Part shown: piece after piece, positions 1 through 6,074 of the stretch
Position numbering within the stretch: position 1 is the stretch's first letter
Layout of the letters: each line of letters starts with the position of its first letter
From: an uncultured Bacilli bacterium
GTDB taxonomy: Bacteria > Bacillota_I > Bacilli_A > RF39 > UBA660
Direction: 5' to 3'
DNA length: 11,237 nt
NCBI GenBank assembly: GCA_934085875.1
Contig: CAKOHQ010000036.1
Span: 1-11,237 of the forward strand
Program-made: the position numbers and the translations under genes
The notes under the pieces: generated by a model
The model's database searches: none
Seen by the model: only the letters and a program-made list of their open reading frames with translations
Told to the model about the DNA's origin: nothing

Positions 1-828
1 TATATCTTCTATGATTCTATTAAATTCTTCTTCTTTTAAATTAGTAATCTTTAACATTAAATCTTTATCTAAATTATTTTCTAACATATTCTTTATTATT
101 TGCTTTCTACTATCAATCTCACCTTGCTCGTAAGAAACCTCTTTCATGTATTCATCATAATCATAATATAATTGTTTATCTAAATCTTCTATATCAATAT
201 TAAATATTTTACTAATATCTCTCATTAAACCATTACCATCATAAATATTATCTAGTAATTTTTTATCATTACATACAAAGAAATATAATAAATTTTCTAG
301 ATTATATTTATTCCCTTTCTTTATTTCATTATAATCTATGTTTGATAAAAAATCTAGATTAATATCAATTACTCTTAACATATTATCTCTAATGATGTGA
401 TGTTTCTTTTCTATCATCATTGAATCATATACAAATTCTTTTCTTTTAAATAAATCATAATTATTTATATTTATTTGTATTACACTTTTGACATTTTTAT
501 AATCGTCACTTTTATGTACTTGTCTTAATATAGAATTGTACATATAAATATTATTTTTAATTATTGCAACAGGAACATTATTATAGTTTATTTCTATGTT
601 ATAGTAATTATCGTTATCTCTAACTATTACATCACTTATACTGTTAACATAATTTGAATTGCTACTTATATTGGGAGTAATTAATTCAATATTATTTCTT
701 AATAATTTAACACTAATACCAGTTGATGCACTTATTAATCTAACTAAATATTCACGACATGTAGGATTTTCACTATTAAGTAATTTTTTAACAACTTTAT
801 CTTTTAATAAAACACGTTCACGTAACAT
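1..828 (-). CDS. PD-(D/E)XK nuclease family (Rpn/transposase-type) protein, 3' end off the window
   Basis: This minus-strand frame is open for 276 codons from the ATG at 828-826 to the window edge and encodes no stop inside the window. Upstream is AAGGTGA five bases before the ATG, and a good promoter sits at 858-886. The N-terminus resembles the Rpn/PDDEXK transposase-type family: a helical start, then SDVIVR with Asp66, and YYNIEIN with Glu79 and Asn81, which fits the D-x(n)-E-x-(Q/N) nuclease core. Next comes a segment with a central Y..S/L and QINI strand. The C-terminus (MKEVSYEQGEIDSRKQIIKNML) looks like the usual helical tail, so only a few residues are probably missing. Known members cut DNA, or are linked to recombination or degenerate transposases. 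Whether this one is active is unknown, and Asn rather than Gln follows the catalytic Glu. No transposon ends are visible. Confidence 0.72.
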   Translation of the reverse strand, partial: MLRERVLLKDKVVKKLLNSENPTCREYLVRLISASTGISVKLLRNNIELITPNISSNSNYVNSISDVIVRDNDNYYNIEINYNNVPVAIIKNNIYMYNSILRQVHKSDDYKNVKSVIQININNYDLFKRKEFVYDSMMIEKKHHIIRDNMLRVIDINLDFLSNIDYNEIKKGNKYNLENLLYFFVCNDKKLLDNIYDGNGLMRDISKIFNIDIEDLDKQLYYDYDEYMKEVSYEQGEIDSRKQIIKNMLENNLDKDLMLKITNLKEEEFNRIIEDI

Positions 829-857
829 ATTTTCACCTTGCTTTCTTAAGTAAAATA

Positions 858-886
858 AGAATAACAAACTATTTAATGAAGTGCAA
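858..886 (-). promoter_or_regulatory. Promoter of the PD-(D/E)XK gene
   Basis: On the minus strand TTGCAC (-35, 881-886) is followed after 17 bases by TATTCT (-10, 858-863), preceded by TG one base upstream (extended -10). The expected start, about 851, leaves a leader of some 23 bases with a Shine-Dalgarno AAGGTGA. Spacing and extended -10 make this the best candidate in the gap. Confidence 0.55.
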
Positions 887-911
887 AAGTATAAATATTA
901 AAATCTACATG

Positions 912-970
912 AAAAAACGTACAAATTTTTATTTTTCTCTAGAGAAATTTTAAAATCTGTACGATTTTTT
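912..970. terminator. Long AT-rich hairpin, probably a bidirectional terminator
   Basis: The stretch is an imperfect 59-base inverted repeat centred on CTCTAGAG (937-944). Seven inner pairs are perfect, then a few mismatches, then an outer block including CGTACA (917-922) against TGTACG (958-963), with flanking A and T runs. Both outer arms give T runs in the outgoing transcript. It lies after the minus-strand DUF1003 gene (stop at 1011) and before the promoter of the PD-(D/E)XK gene, so terminating the former is the simplest role. It is longer than the other terminators here, so a small mobile palindromic element is an alternative. Confidence 0.6.
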
Positions 971-1010
971 TAACTAATTCTAAAAATTATATAAATTTAA
1001 AGTTTTTTTG

Positions 1011-1535
1011 TTATTTATCTAGTTTTTTCATTATTTCTTTTTGATTTTTTAATATTATATCTATTTTATCATGTAATTCTTCTAATATTAATTCACTTTT
1101 TAAATCTATTCTATAATCATTTTGATTTCTAATGCTGTCTTTTTTTGCTTGTCTATTTTGACTCATCATAATAATTGGTGCTTGGATAGCAGCAATACAT
1201 GAAAGTACTAAGTTGAGTAATATAAATGGATATGGGTCTATTTCTTTACCGCTTGTTAAAATCATTGTATTTATTACAATCCAAATAAGTAAAAATAATA
1301 TAAACATTATGATAAAGAACCAACTACCTGCTATTTCTGAAACTTTATCTGCAACTCTATCACCAAAAGTCATTGTACTATCTTCTAATTTGTCTACATC
1401 AATACTAATAGGTTGATCTACTAATAAATCTAAAAGTTCTTGTTCATCTTGAATATTTAATTCTTTATTTTTTAATAACATTTTAACTATGTCTTTTTTT
1501 GTTAATGTTGTTTCTTTTGTATCTTTCTTTTTCAT
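1011..1535 (-). CDS. DUF1003 family membrane protein
   Basis: Encodes 174 residues. A more upstream in-frame ATG at 1547 exists, but GGTGG (1541-1545) is five bases before the ATG at 1535, so I choose 1535. Hallmarks of DUF1003 are visible: TFGDRVADKV near 56-65, two membrane segments (about 72-93 and 102-124), DPYPFILLN before the second and IIMMSQNRQAKKD directly after it, then a charged helical tail (DYRIDLKSELILEELHDKI) that may form a coiled coil. The family is widespread in bacteria and has no firmly assigned function. The protein probably sits in the cytoplasmic membrane with both ends inside. It follows the UPF0316 gene by 35 bases and has its own extended -10, so it may be transcribed both with that gene and alone. 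Confidence 0.88.
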   Translation of the reverse strand: MKKKDTKETTLTKKDIVKMLLKNKELNIQDEQELLDLLVDQPISIDVDKLEDSTMTFGDRVADKVSEIAGSWFFIIMFILFLLIWIVINTMILTSGKEIDPYPFILLNLVLSCIAAIQAPIIMMSQNRQAKKDSIRNQNDYRIDLKSELILEELHDKIDIILKNQKEIMKKLDK

Positions 1536-1540
1536 TATTA

Positions 1541-1545
1541 CCACC
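1541..1545 (-). promoter_or_regulatory. Shine-Dalgarno GGTGG that fixes the DUF1003 start
   Basis: GGTGG lies five bases before the ATG at 1535 and would be inside the coding sequence if the ATG at 1547 were used. This favours the shorter protein. Confidence 0.7.
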
Positions 1546-1551
1546 ATATTG

Positions 1552-1560
1552 ATTATAACA
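1552..1560 (-). promoter_or_regulatory. Extended -10 (TGTTATAAT) before the DUF1003 gene
   Basis: A perfect TGnTATAAT on the minus strand lies in the gap between the UPF0316 stop and the DUF1003 start. The implied start near 1545 gives a very short leader that begins about at the GGTGG site. No convincing -35 is visible, and an extended -10 often does not need one. Confidence 0.5.
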
Positions 1561-1570
1561 TATTATTTAA

Positions 1571-2059
1571 TTACATATAACCATTTATTATAGTTTTTGT
1601 TTCTTTTACTGTGATGAAAGCTTCATTATCTAATTTTTTTAGTAATATTGTTAATTCATCTAATCTTTTTTTATTAGTTTCTATTAATAATATAGTTTTG
1701 TTTTTATCTTTATTTAGTATAGATACTCCAAAGTTTCTATCTTTTATTTTTTTTGTGTTTTTTATTTTTGTTGATATTACTATAAGTTCCATGTTTGTTT
1801 TAACAAATTTATTAATAAATGTAGTACCAAGTATTGTTCCCATAGTATATCCCCCTGAATAACTTATTACTATCCATAAATTTAATTCAACGTTAATTGC
1901 TGTTCTTGCAACTAATAACCATATAGTTATTTCTACGAATGCTATTAATGCTACTATAAATGTTTTTCCCTTTATAACAAAAGTAGTACGTATAGTATTT
2001 AAAGATACATCTAGTATACGAGCAAAAAATATTTTAATACAAGTTAATAATAGAGACAT
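1571..2059 (-). CDS. UPF0316 (YebE-like) membrane protein, DUF5698 plus DUF2179
   Basis: 162 residues, start supported by AGGTGG four bases before the ATG. The N-terminal half carries the UPF0316 signature: FFARILDVSLNTIRT (11-25), then hydrophobic segments at about 33-53 and 62-82, with SGGYTMGTILG matching the family's glycine-rich membrane stretch. Residues 92-158 form a small soluble alpha/beta domain of DUF2179 type, the domain also found at the end of YitT-family proteins. Length fits the family. The B. subtilis relative is YebE; function is not established, although DUF2179 is thought to bind a small ligand. First gene of a minus-strand pair with DUF1003, and divergent from the PF06541 gene. 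Confidence 0.85.
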   Translation of the reverse strand: MSLLLTCIKIFFARILDVSLNTIRTTFVIKGKTFIVALIAFVEITIWLLVARTAINVELNLWIVISYSGGYTMGTILGTTFINKFVKTNMELIVISTKIKNTKKIKDRNFGVSILNKDKNKTILLIETNKKRLDELTILLKKLDNEAFITVKETKTIINGYM

Positions 2060-2092
2060 AGTACCACCTATTTTATAGTATGAAATAATTAA

Positions 2093-2105
2093 GTATAGTT
2101 ATACT
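2093..2105. promoter_or_regulatory. Palindromic divergent promoter region with facing -10 boxes
   Basis: AGTATA-GT-TATACT (2092-2105) supplies a TATACT -10 on each strand between the divergent UPF0316 and PF06541 genes, whose starts are 61 bases apart. Neither -10 has a clear -35 at 17 bases, so this is a candidate only. If right, polymerase could occupy only one of the two promoters at a time. Confidence 0.35.
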
Positions 2106-2120
2106 ATTAATGGTGATATT

Positions 2121-2618
2121 ATGTATTTTTATATTAATGTATTTTTATTTTATAGTATATTTGGTAATTTGTTTGAAAGATTTATAACTAGCATAAGACA
2201 TATAGATTATACTAGTGGATTTATGGGTACTATATTTACACCTGTATATGGTGTCGCAATACTTGTTATTATTTTTATACATAATAAGATTAAAATAAAT
2301 AATAAGTTTTTTAAAATATTATTAGAAGTTATTATATATGGTGTAGTTTTAAGTTTATTAGAACTTGTTGGTGGAATAATGATAGAGAATACTTTTAATA
2401 AAGTATTTTGGAATTATGAAAGATTTAAATTTAATATTGGAAAATATATAAGTTTAGAGACTGCAGTATTATGGGGTATTATGAGTGTTGTTATATTATA
2501 TTTAGTACATCCTTTATTTAAAAAATTAGAAAAATATATTCCTAAATTTTTAACTTTATTAGTAAGTGTATTTTTTGTAATTAATTTAATTTATGTGTTT
2601 ATAGTTAAATTAACCTAG
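2121..2618 (+). CDS. PF06541 (CmpB-type, formerly DUF1113) membrane protein
   Basis: 165 residues; GGTGA four bases before the ATG sets the start. The pattern is that of the family annotated as putative ABC-transporter type IV / CmpB permease: FYSIFGNLFER (10-20), a short basic loop (SIRH), GFMGTIFTPVYGVAIL (33-48), LELVGGIMIE (80-89), then the highly typical WNYERFKFNIGKYISLE (97-113) and LWGIMS, and HPLF at 130-133. About five membrane segments are visible (near 3-19, 38-54, 66-88, 113-130 and 143-162). Despite the database name no ABC ATPase is adjacent, and a transport role is unproven. It is divergent from the UPF0316 gene and ends 43 bases before cotJB. Confidence 0.87.
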   Translation: MYFYINVFLFYSIFGNLFERFITSIRHIDYTSGFMGTIFTPVYGVAILVIIFIHNKIKINNKFFKILLEVIIYGVVLSLLELVGGIMIENTFNKVFWNYERFKFNIGKYISLETAVLWGIMSVVILYLVHPLFKKLEKYIPKFLTLLVSVFFVINLIYVFIVKLT

Positions 2619-2619
2619 T

Positions 2620-2644
2620 ATATTTTTTATAAATAACATAGTAT
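2620..2644 (+). promoter_or_regulatory. Candidate sporulation (sigma-E-like) promoter for the cotJ genes
   Basis: ATATT (2620-2624) and CATAGTAT (2637-2644) resemble the -35 ATATT and -10 CATACAAT of mother-cell sigma-E promoters, but the 12-base spacer is short. B. subtilis cotJ is sigma-E controlled. The Shine-Dalgarno GGAGG lies just downstream, before the ATG at 2662. Low certainty: in DNA this AT-rich such matches occur by chance. Confidence 0.3.
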
Positions 2645-2661
2645 AAGTTGGAGGTTATGTT

Positions 2662-3249
2662 ATGTTATTTGAACTAGATAGTGAGAATAGTGATATTCTT
2701 AATAATTTAGATTATTTTAATTTGAATAAGAATGAGATAGAAAATAAATATAAGTATATTAATAAGAAATATGATAATGATAAATATGATTATAAGAAAT
2801 ATGATAATGATAAGTTTGATTTTAAAAAATATGATTTTAATTATAATAAATATGATGTAGATTTTAATAATTATGTTTATGATAAGAATAAGAGAATTGT
2901 TAATGTAGATTTAGAGAAAGGATTTTATTTAGGCAATATATTTATTGATAGTTACGATGGATATAAGAATTATAAAGCTAAGAAAATAAATTCTTATAGT
3001 GAACAACAAAAAATGCTTCTTAGAATATATGAATTAGATTTTATATTAAATGACTTAAATTTATATTTGGATATTAATCCTAATGATAAAAGATTATTTG
3101 AAATGTTTAAGAAATGTGCTATGGAGTTAGATGTTTTAAAGAAAAAATATTATGAAAAGTATCAAGTATTAGAATTATGTAAAGATACCAAAGATAAATA
3201 TACTTGGATAAGTAATCCATGGCCATGGGATGGAGGTTATTATGTTTAA
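2662..3249 (+). CDS. cotJB: Spore coat protein CotJB with CotJA-like and repetitive N-terminal extension
   Basis: 195 residues, roughly twice the usual CotJB length. Residues 112-190 are CotJB: SEQQKMLLRIYELDF, NDLNLYLDINPNDKRL and the C-terminal tryptophan motif W-ISNPWPWD. Residues about 83-108 (EKGFYLGNIFIDSYDGYKNY) look like the conserved G-x-x-x-G-x-x-F...Y core of CotJA, for which no separate gene exists here, so I infer a CotJA-CotJB fusion. Residues 1-34 are acidic and Asn-rich; 35-65 are a ten-residue tandem repeat rich in Lys, Tyr and Asp. CotJ proteins belong to the inner spore coat and act with CotJC. The ATG has GGAGG upstream. The 3' end overlaps cotJC by 8 bases, which suggests translational coupling. 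Confidence 0.87.
   Translation: MLFELDSENSDILNNLDYFNLNKNEIENKYKYINKKYDNDKYDYKKYDNDKFDFKKYDFNYNKYDVDFNNYVYDKNKRIVNVDLEKGFYLGNIFIDSYDGYKNYKAKKINSYSEQQKMLLRIYELDFILNDLNLYLDINPNDKRLFEMFKKCAMELDVLKKKYYEKYQVLELCKDTKDKYTWISNPWPWDGGYYV
2764..2853 (+). repeat. Tandem 30-bp (10-residue) repeat inside cotJB
   Basis: Three in-frame copies begin at 2764, 2794 and 2824. They encode KKYDNDKYDY, KKYDNDKFDF and a degenerate KKYDFNYNKY. Copies one and two are nearly identical in DNA and differ mainly in Tyr-to-Phe changes, so the array probably grew by slippage or unequal exchange. The translated repeat is tyrosine-rich and highly charged. Confidence 0.85.
3232..3236 (+). promoter_or_regulatory. Shine-Dalgarno GGAGG that fixes the cotJC start
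   Basis: GGAGG lies inside the end of cotJB, five bases before the ATG at 3242. An in-frame ATG at 3230 would lie before the site, so 3242 is the better start. Confidence 0.75.
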
Positions 3250-3802
3250 GTATGATAAAAAACTTCCTTATCCTGTAGATATTAAGAAGAAAGATTTAAA
3301 AATGGCTAAGTATATTTTGACACAATTTGGCGGTTCTAATGGCGAACTTGCAGCGGCATTAAGATATTTTAGTCAAAAATTTAGTATGCCAACTGAAGAA
3401 GGTAAAGCACTTTTAAATGATATTGCTACTGAAGAAATGGGTCATAATGAAATGATATGTACTATGGTAAATCAATTAATGAGTGGTGCAAGTATAAAAG
3501 AGTTAGAAGATGCTGGGTTAGGTAGTACATATACTGAACATGGATATGGAATTTATCCTAGTGATTCAAATGGAGTTCCTTTTACTGCTAGCTATATAGC
3601 TAGTGTTGGAGATCCTATTGCTAACTTAGTAGAAGATATGGCTGCTGAACAAAAAGCAAGAGTGACATATGAACATTTAATTGATTTAGCAAGTGATGAA
3701 GATGTTATACAACCATTATTATTCTTAAGACAAAGAGAAGTAGTTCACTTTAATAGATTTAAGGAATTATATGAAAAATATTTAAATCAAGGTTTTAAAT
3801 AA
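3242..3802 (+). CDS. cotJC: Spore coat manganese catalase-family protein CotJC
   Basis: 186 residues of manganese (non-haem) catalase type, a four-helix ferritin-like fold that in this family disproportionates hydrogen peroxide at a dimanganese site. The expected ligands are present: Glu35 (GGSNGELAAALRY), Glu65 and His68 (TEEMGHNE), Glu136 (AAEQKAR) and His169 (REVVHFNRF). The 33-residue gap between the last two matches the spacing I recall for Lactobacillus manganese catalase. Length matches CotJC proteins, which lack the C-terminal extension of larger catalases. CotJC is made in the mother cell and deposited in the spore coat together with CotJB. Translation probably couples to cotJB through the 8-base overlap, and a terminator follows immediately. 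Confidence 0.95.
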   Translation: MFKYDKKLPYPVDIKKKDLKMAKYILTQFGGSNGELAAALRYFSQKFSMPTEEGKALLNDIATEEMGHNEMICTMVNQLMSGASIKELEDAGLGSTYTEHGYGIYPSDSNGVPFTASYIASVGDPIANLVEDMAAEQKARVTYEHLIDLASDEDVIQPLLFLRQREVVHFNRFKELYEKYLNQGFK

Positions 3803-3816
3803 ATCTTGATTTTTTG
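3784..3816 (+). terminator. Terminator of the cotJ operon
   Basis: AAATCAAG (3784-3791) pairs with CTTGATTT (3805-3812), with a 13-base loop that contains the cotJC stop codon, followed by T residues to about 3815. Short and AT-rich, but well placed for a factor-independent terminator. Confidence 0.65.
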
Positions 3817-3848
3817 TGTAAACAATATGTTTTTTATAATTATGTTAA

Positions 3849-3877
3849 TTTACTTATAAAATGTGGTGTGTTAAAAT
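3849..3877 (+). promoter_or_regulatory. Promoter of the thioredoxin-like / trmL / uppS operon
   Basis: TTTACT (3849-3854), a 17-base spacer and TAAAAT (3872-3877), with TG one base before the -10 (extended -10). The predicted start near 3884 leaves a leader of about 18 bases containing AAAGGG before the ATG at 3902. The same TTTACT -35 recurs at 11103-11115. Confidence 0.65.
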
Positions 3878-3901
3878 ATAATTAGTGAAAGGGACTTATA
3901 T

Positions 3902-4393
3902 ATGAAGAAAGAAAGAGTAGTACCTAAAAAGAATTATTTTTATTTATTATTAATGATTATTGGTGTAGTTGTTTTAACTTTTATTATATTTGGTATAAAT
4001 GATAAATATCAAAATAAAAAATTGGAAAGTAGTTATTTAAGTGGGTATGTAAATCAAATTAGAGTTGAAGAAATTGACAATATATTAACTGAACCTAATA
4101 GTGATATGTTTGTTTTAATAACTAAAACTGCTGATGATAATGTATATAATTTTGAAAATGATTTAAAGAAAATAATTAAGAAAAAAGATTTAAGAGATAA
4201 TTTTATATTTATTGATTATAGTAATAATGACAATTATGATGTAATTAATAAAAAATTTAAAAGTAATATTAAAAGTGTACCAGCAATTATATATATAAAA
4301 AATGGAGAATTTGTTAAAAATATTGATAGTAGTGAACATATGTTAAATGTTGGTGATTTTGAAAAATTATTGGATGAATATGAGGTAAAATAA
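3902..4393 (+). CDS. Membrane-anchored thioredoxin-like protein without cysteines
   Basis: 163 residues. A basic start (MKKERVVPKK) is followed by one hydrophobic segment at about 12-32, so the protein should be anchored with its C-terminal domain outside. Residues 66-160 look thioredoxin-like: strand SDMFVLITKT (67-76), strand FIFIDY (101-106), then KSVPAIIYIKNGEFV (124-138) with Pro127 where thioredoxins have the cis-proline, and a final helix. There is not one cysteine in the protein, so the CxxC redox site is absent and thiol chemistry is excluded; a binding or scaffold role is more likely. The stop codon overlaps the trmL start (TAATG), and the gene heads the operon with trmL and uppS. 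I place it no closer than fold level. Confidence 0.7.
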   Translation: MKKERVVPKKNYFYLLLMIIGVVVLTFIIFGINDKYQNKKLESSYLSGYVNQIRVEEIDNILTEPNSDMFVLITKTADDNVYNFENDLKKIIKKKDLRDNFIFIDYSNNDNYDVINKKFKSNIKSVPAIIYIKNGEFVKNIDSSEHMLNVGDFEKLLDEYEVK

Positions 4394-4905
4394 TGATTAA
4401 TGTAGTTTTATTTGAACCTGAAATACCTGGTAATACAGGTAATATTATGAGAACTTGTGTTGCTACTAATACTAAATTACATTTAATAAAACCACTTGGA
4501 TTTAGTTTAGATGAAAAATATATTAAAAGAAGTGGTGTTAATTATATTGATAATTGTGACTATACAGTTTATGAAAATATAGAAGAATTTTTTGAAAAGA
4601 ATAAAGGAACATATTATTTTTTAACTAGATATGGAAAGAAACCACATACTAGTTTTGATTATAGTAATAAAGATGAAAATATATATTTTATTTTTGGTAA
4701 GGAATCTACTGGTATTCCACCTAAAATATTAAAACCTTATTTGGATAAATGTATGAGAATGCCAATGACTGATAAAGTTAGAGCACTTAATTTATCTAAT
4801 ACTGTTGCTATTATGGTATATGAAGCTTTAAGACAACAAAATTATAGAGATTTATTGTTTACTGAACCTCATAAAAGTGCAGATTTTATAATAGAAAATG
4901 GATAA
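4393..4905 (+). CDS. trmL: tRNA (cytidine(34)-2'-O)-methyltransferase TrmL
   Basis: 170 residues, a SPOUT-class methyltransferase that transfers a methyl group from S-adenosylmethionine to the ribose 2'-OH of the wobble nucleotide in tRNA-Leu isoacceptors. Family motifs are clear: EPEIPGNTGNIMRTC (8-22), IFGKESTGIPP (100-110) and MRMPMTDKVRALNLSNTVAI (121-140), the last forming the knot that binds the cofactor. Length is as usual (about 155-170). It starts on the A of the preceding stop (TAATG) with GAGGT upstream, so it is translationally coupled to the thioredoxin-like gene. It precedes uppS by 32 bases. Confidence 0.95.
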   Translation: MINVVLFEPEIPGNTGNIMRTCVATNTKLHLIKPLGFSLDEKYIKRSGVNYIDNCDYTVYENIEEFFEKNKGTYYFLTRYGKKPHTSFDYSNKDENIYFIFGKESTGIPPKILKPYLDKCMRMPMTDKVRALNLSNTVAIMVYEALRQQNYRDLLFTEPHKSADFIIENG

Positions 4906-4937
4906 TTTATTTTATCTTTTTTTGAAAGTGGTGAATT

Positions 4938-5645
4938 ATGGAAAATATTGTTATACCTAAACATGTTGGTATTATTATGGATGGTAATGGCAGATGGGCT
5001 AAAATGAGAGAAAAAAAACGTAGCTTTGGTCATTTAGAAGGTAGTAAAGCATTAGAAAAAATTGCTCTTTATGCGATAGAGTGTGGAGTTCAAGTATTAA
5101 GTGTCTATGCTTTTTCAACAGATAATTTTAAACGTAGTAAAGAAGAAGTTGATTATTTAATGGATTTGTTTATAACTATGTTTAATAAGAAAATGAAAAA
5201 AATAAAAGATAATGATATAAAAGTTATATTTTCTGGCAGAAGAAAACCTTTAAGAGAAGATGTACTTGTTTCAATGGATAAAATAGTTGAGGAAACAAAA
5301 AATAATAAAAGGGGAATACTTAATATTTGTTTAAATTATGGTGGACAAGAAGAAATTATTGATGCTACTAAAAAAATTGTAGAGTTAGTTAATAATGGTG
5401 AATTAAATATAGATGATGTTGATAAGAATAATTTTTATAAGTATTTATATAATGATTTACCACCATTAGATTTATTAATTAGGACTAGTGGTGAATTTAG
5501 ATTAAGTAATTTTATGCCTTATCAAAGTACTTATTCTGAATTTTATTTTACAGATACTTTATTTCCTGATTTTAATAATCAAGAATTTGATAGAGCTATT
5601 GAAAGTTATAACAAAAGAGATAGAAGATTTGGTAATGCAAAATAA
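4938..5645 (+). CDS. uppS: Isoprenyl transferase, undecaprenyl diphosphate synthase UppS
   Basis: 235 residues, cis-prenyltransferase. It condenses isopentenyl diphosphate units onto farnesyl diphosphate to build the C55 lipid carrier for peptidoglycan and other wall polymers. Visible motifs: HVGIIMDGNGRWAK (9-22) with catalytic Asp15, FGHLEGSK (30-37), CLNYGGQEEI (131-140), LLIRTSGEFRLSNF (179-192) and Glu201, with RRFG at the end. The usual STENW segment reads STDNF (60-64), so Phe replaces the common Trp. GGTGA precedes the ATG. In many Bacilli uppS is followed by cdsA; here a terminator follows at once and no cdsA is present. Confidence 0.96.
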   Translation: MENIVIPKHVGIIMDGNGRWAKMREKKRSFGHLEGSKALEKIALYAIECGVQVLSVYAFSTDNFKRSKEEVDYLMDLFITMFNKKMKKIKDNDIKVIFSGRRKPLREDVLVSMDKIVEETKNNKRGILNICLNYGGQEEIIDATKKIVELVNNGELNIDDVDKNNFYKYLYNDLPPLDLLIRTSGEFRLSNFMPYQSTYSEFYFTDTLFPDFNNQEFDRAIESYNKRDRRFGNAK

Positions 5646-5673
5646 AAAATCCGGTTTTGGATTTTTTATTTTG
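5638..5673. terminator. Perfect 15-bp bidirectional terminator between uppS and the ferredoxin gene
   Basis: CAAAATAAAAAATCC (5638-5652) pairs perfectly with GGATTTTTTATTTTG (5659-5673) around a 6-base loop. Both outgoing transcripts end in U-rich RNA. It overlaps the uppS stop and lies just past the stop of the convergent ferredoxin gene at 5682, so it can serve both. Confidence 0.88.
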
Positions 5674-5681
5674 TTTATATT

Positions 5682-5975
5682 TTATTTATCTTGGCAACCA
5701 CAATTACATGATTCATCACAATTACAGTTTTCTTCACAGTCACAATTATCGCCACATTCACAATGTTCACAAGAACAATCATCACAATTACATGAGTTGT
5801 CTATTATAATTGCACTAACAGGACAACCTTCACTTGCTTCAATTGCTTCATCAGTAATTTTATCACTAATCATATTTGCTCTTCCTTCATCATTACATTC
5901 AAAATTTTCTGGTGCAATACTAAAACAATATCCACAACCTATACATCTTTCTTTATCAAAAATTATTTTACTCAT
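5682..5975 (-). CDS. 4Fe-4S ferredoxin with cysteine-rich metallothionein-like tail
   Basis: 97 residues. The first 60 are a monocluster ferredoxin: CIGCGYC gives Cys11, Cys14 and Cys17, and GCPVSAI gives Cys51, the classic C-x2-C-x2-C...CP set for one [4Fe-4S] cluster, with the usual acidic surface. Residues 62-94 are unusual: 13 cysteines, mostly as C-x-C pairs (62/64, 67/69, 72/74, 78/80, 84/86, 90/92/94), separated by Asp, Glu, Asn, Gly and one His. Such spacing is typical of metal-thiolate proteins such as metallothioneins. The ferredoxin part should carry electrons; metal storage or cluster protection by the tail is inference. GGAGG (5983-5987) sets the start, and a textbook promoter lies upstream. 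Confidence 0.9.
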   Translation of the reverse strand: MSKIIFDKERCIGCGYCFSIAPENFECNDEGRANMISDKITDEAIEASEGCPVSAIIIDNSCNCDDCSCEHCECGDNCDCEENCNCDESCNCGCQDK

Positions 5976-5996
5976 ATTATTTCCTCCAATAAAATT

Positions 5997-6025
5997 ATTA
6001 TATACTAATAAAATATAATTATCAA
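5997..6025 (-). promoter_or_regulatory. Strong promoter of the ferredoxin gene
   Basis: On the minus strand TTGATA (6020-6025), exactly 17 bases, then TATAAT (5997-6002). The start would be near 5990, just upstream of GGAGG. It is among the closest matches to the vegetative consensus in the window and suggests high constitutive expression. Confidence 0.75.
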
Positions 6026-6074
6026 ATAAAAAAATGTAGAATAATGTTCGAAACTATGATATTATTAACATGAT

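Noticed and set aside
659..853. 64-residue plus-strand frame
   Set aside because: Antisense to the 5' end of the PD-(D/E)XK gene, with no ribosome binding site.
2121..2618. ABC transporter permease as a functional claim
   Set aside because: The family name suggests it, but no ATPase or substrate-binding gene is adjacent and the family has no proven transport role.
2764..2853. CRISPR or intergenic direct repeats
   Set aside because: The repeats are contiguous, in frame within cotJB and without spacers, so they are coding tandem repeats.
3902..4393. Active thiol-disulphide oxidoreductase
   Set aside because: No cysteine in the protein, so the redox motif is missing.
4906..4930. Possible terminator between trmL and uppS
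   Set aside because: GATAA...TTATC with a following T run gives only a five-pair A-T stem. The gap is 32 bases and both genes look cotranscribed, so I did not call it.
5587..6018. 143-residue plus-strand frame across the uppS end and the ferredoxin gene
   Set aside because: Runs through the perfect terminator hairpin and is antisense to the ferredoxin, whose cysteine codons (TGT/TGC) give Gln/Ser/Thr-rich nonsense on the other strand.
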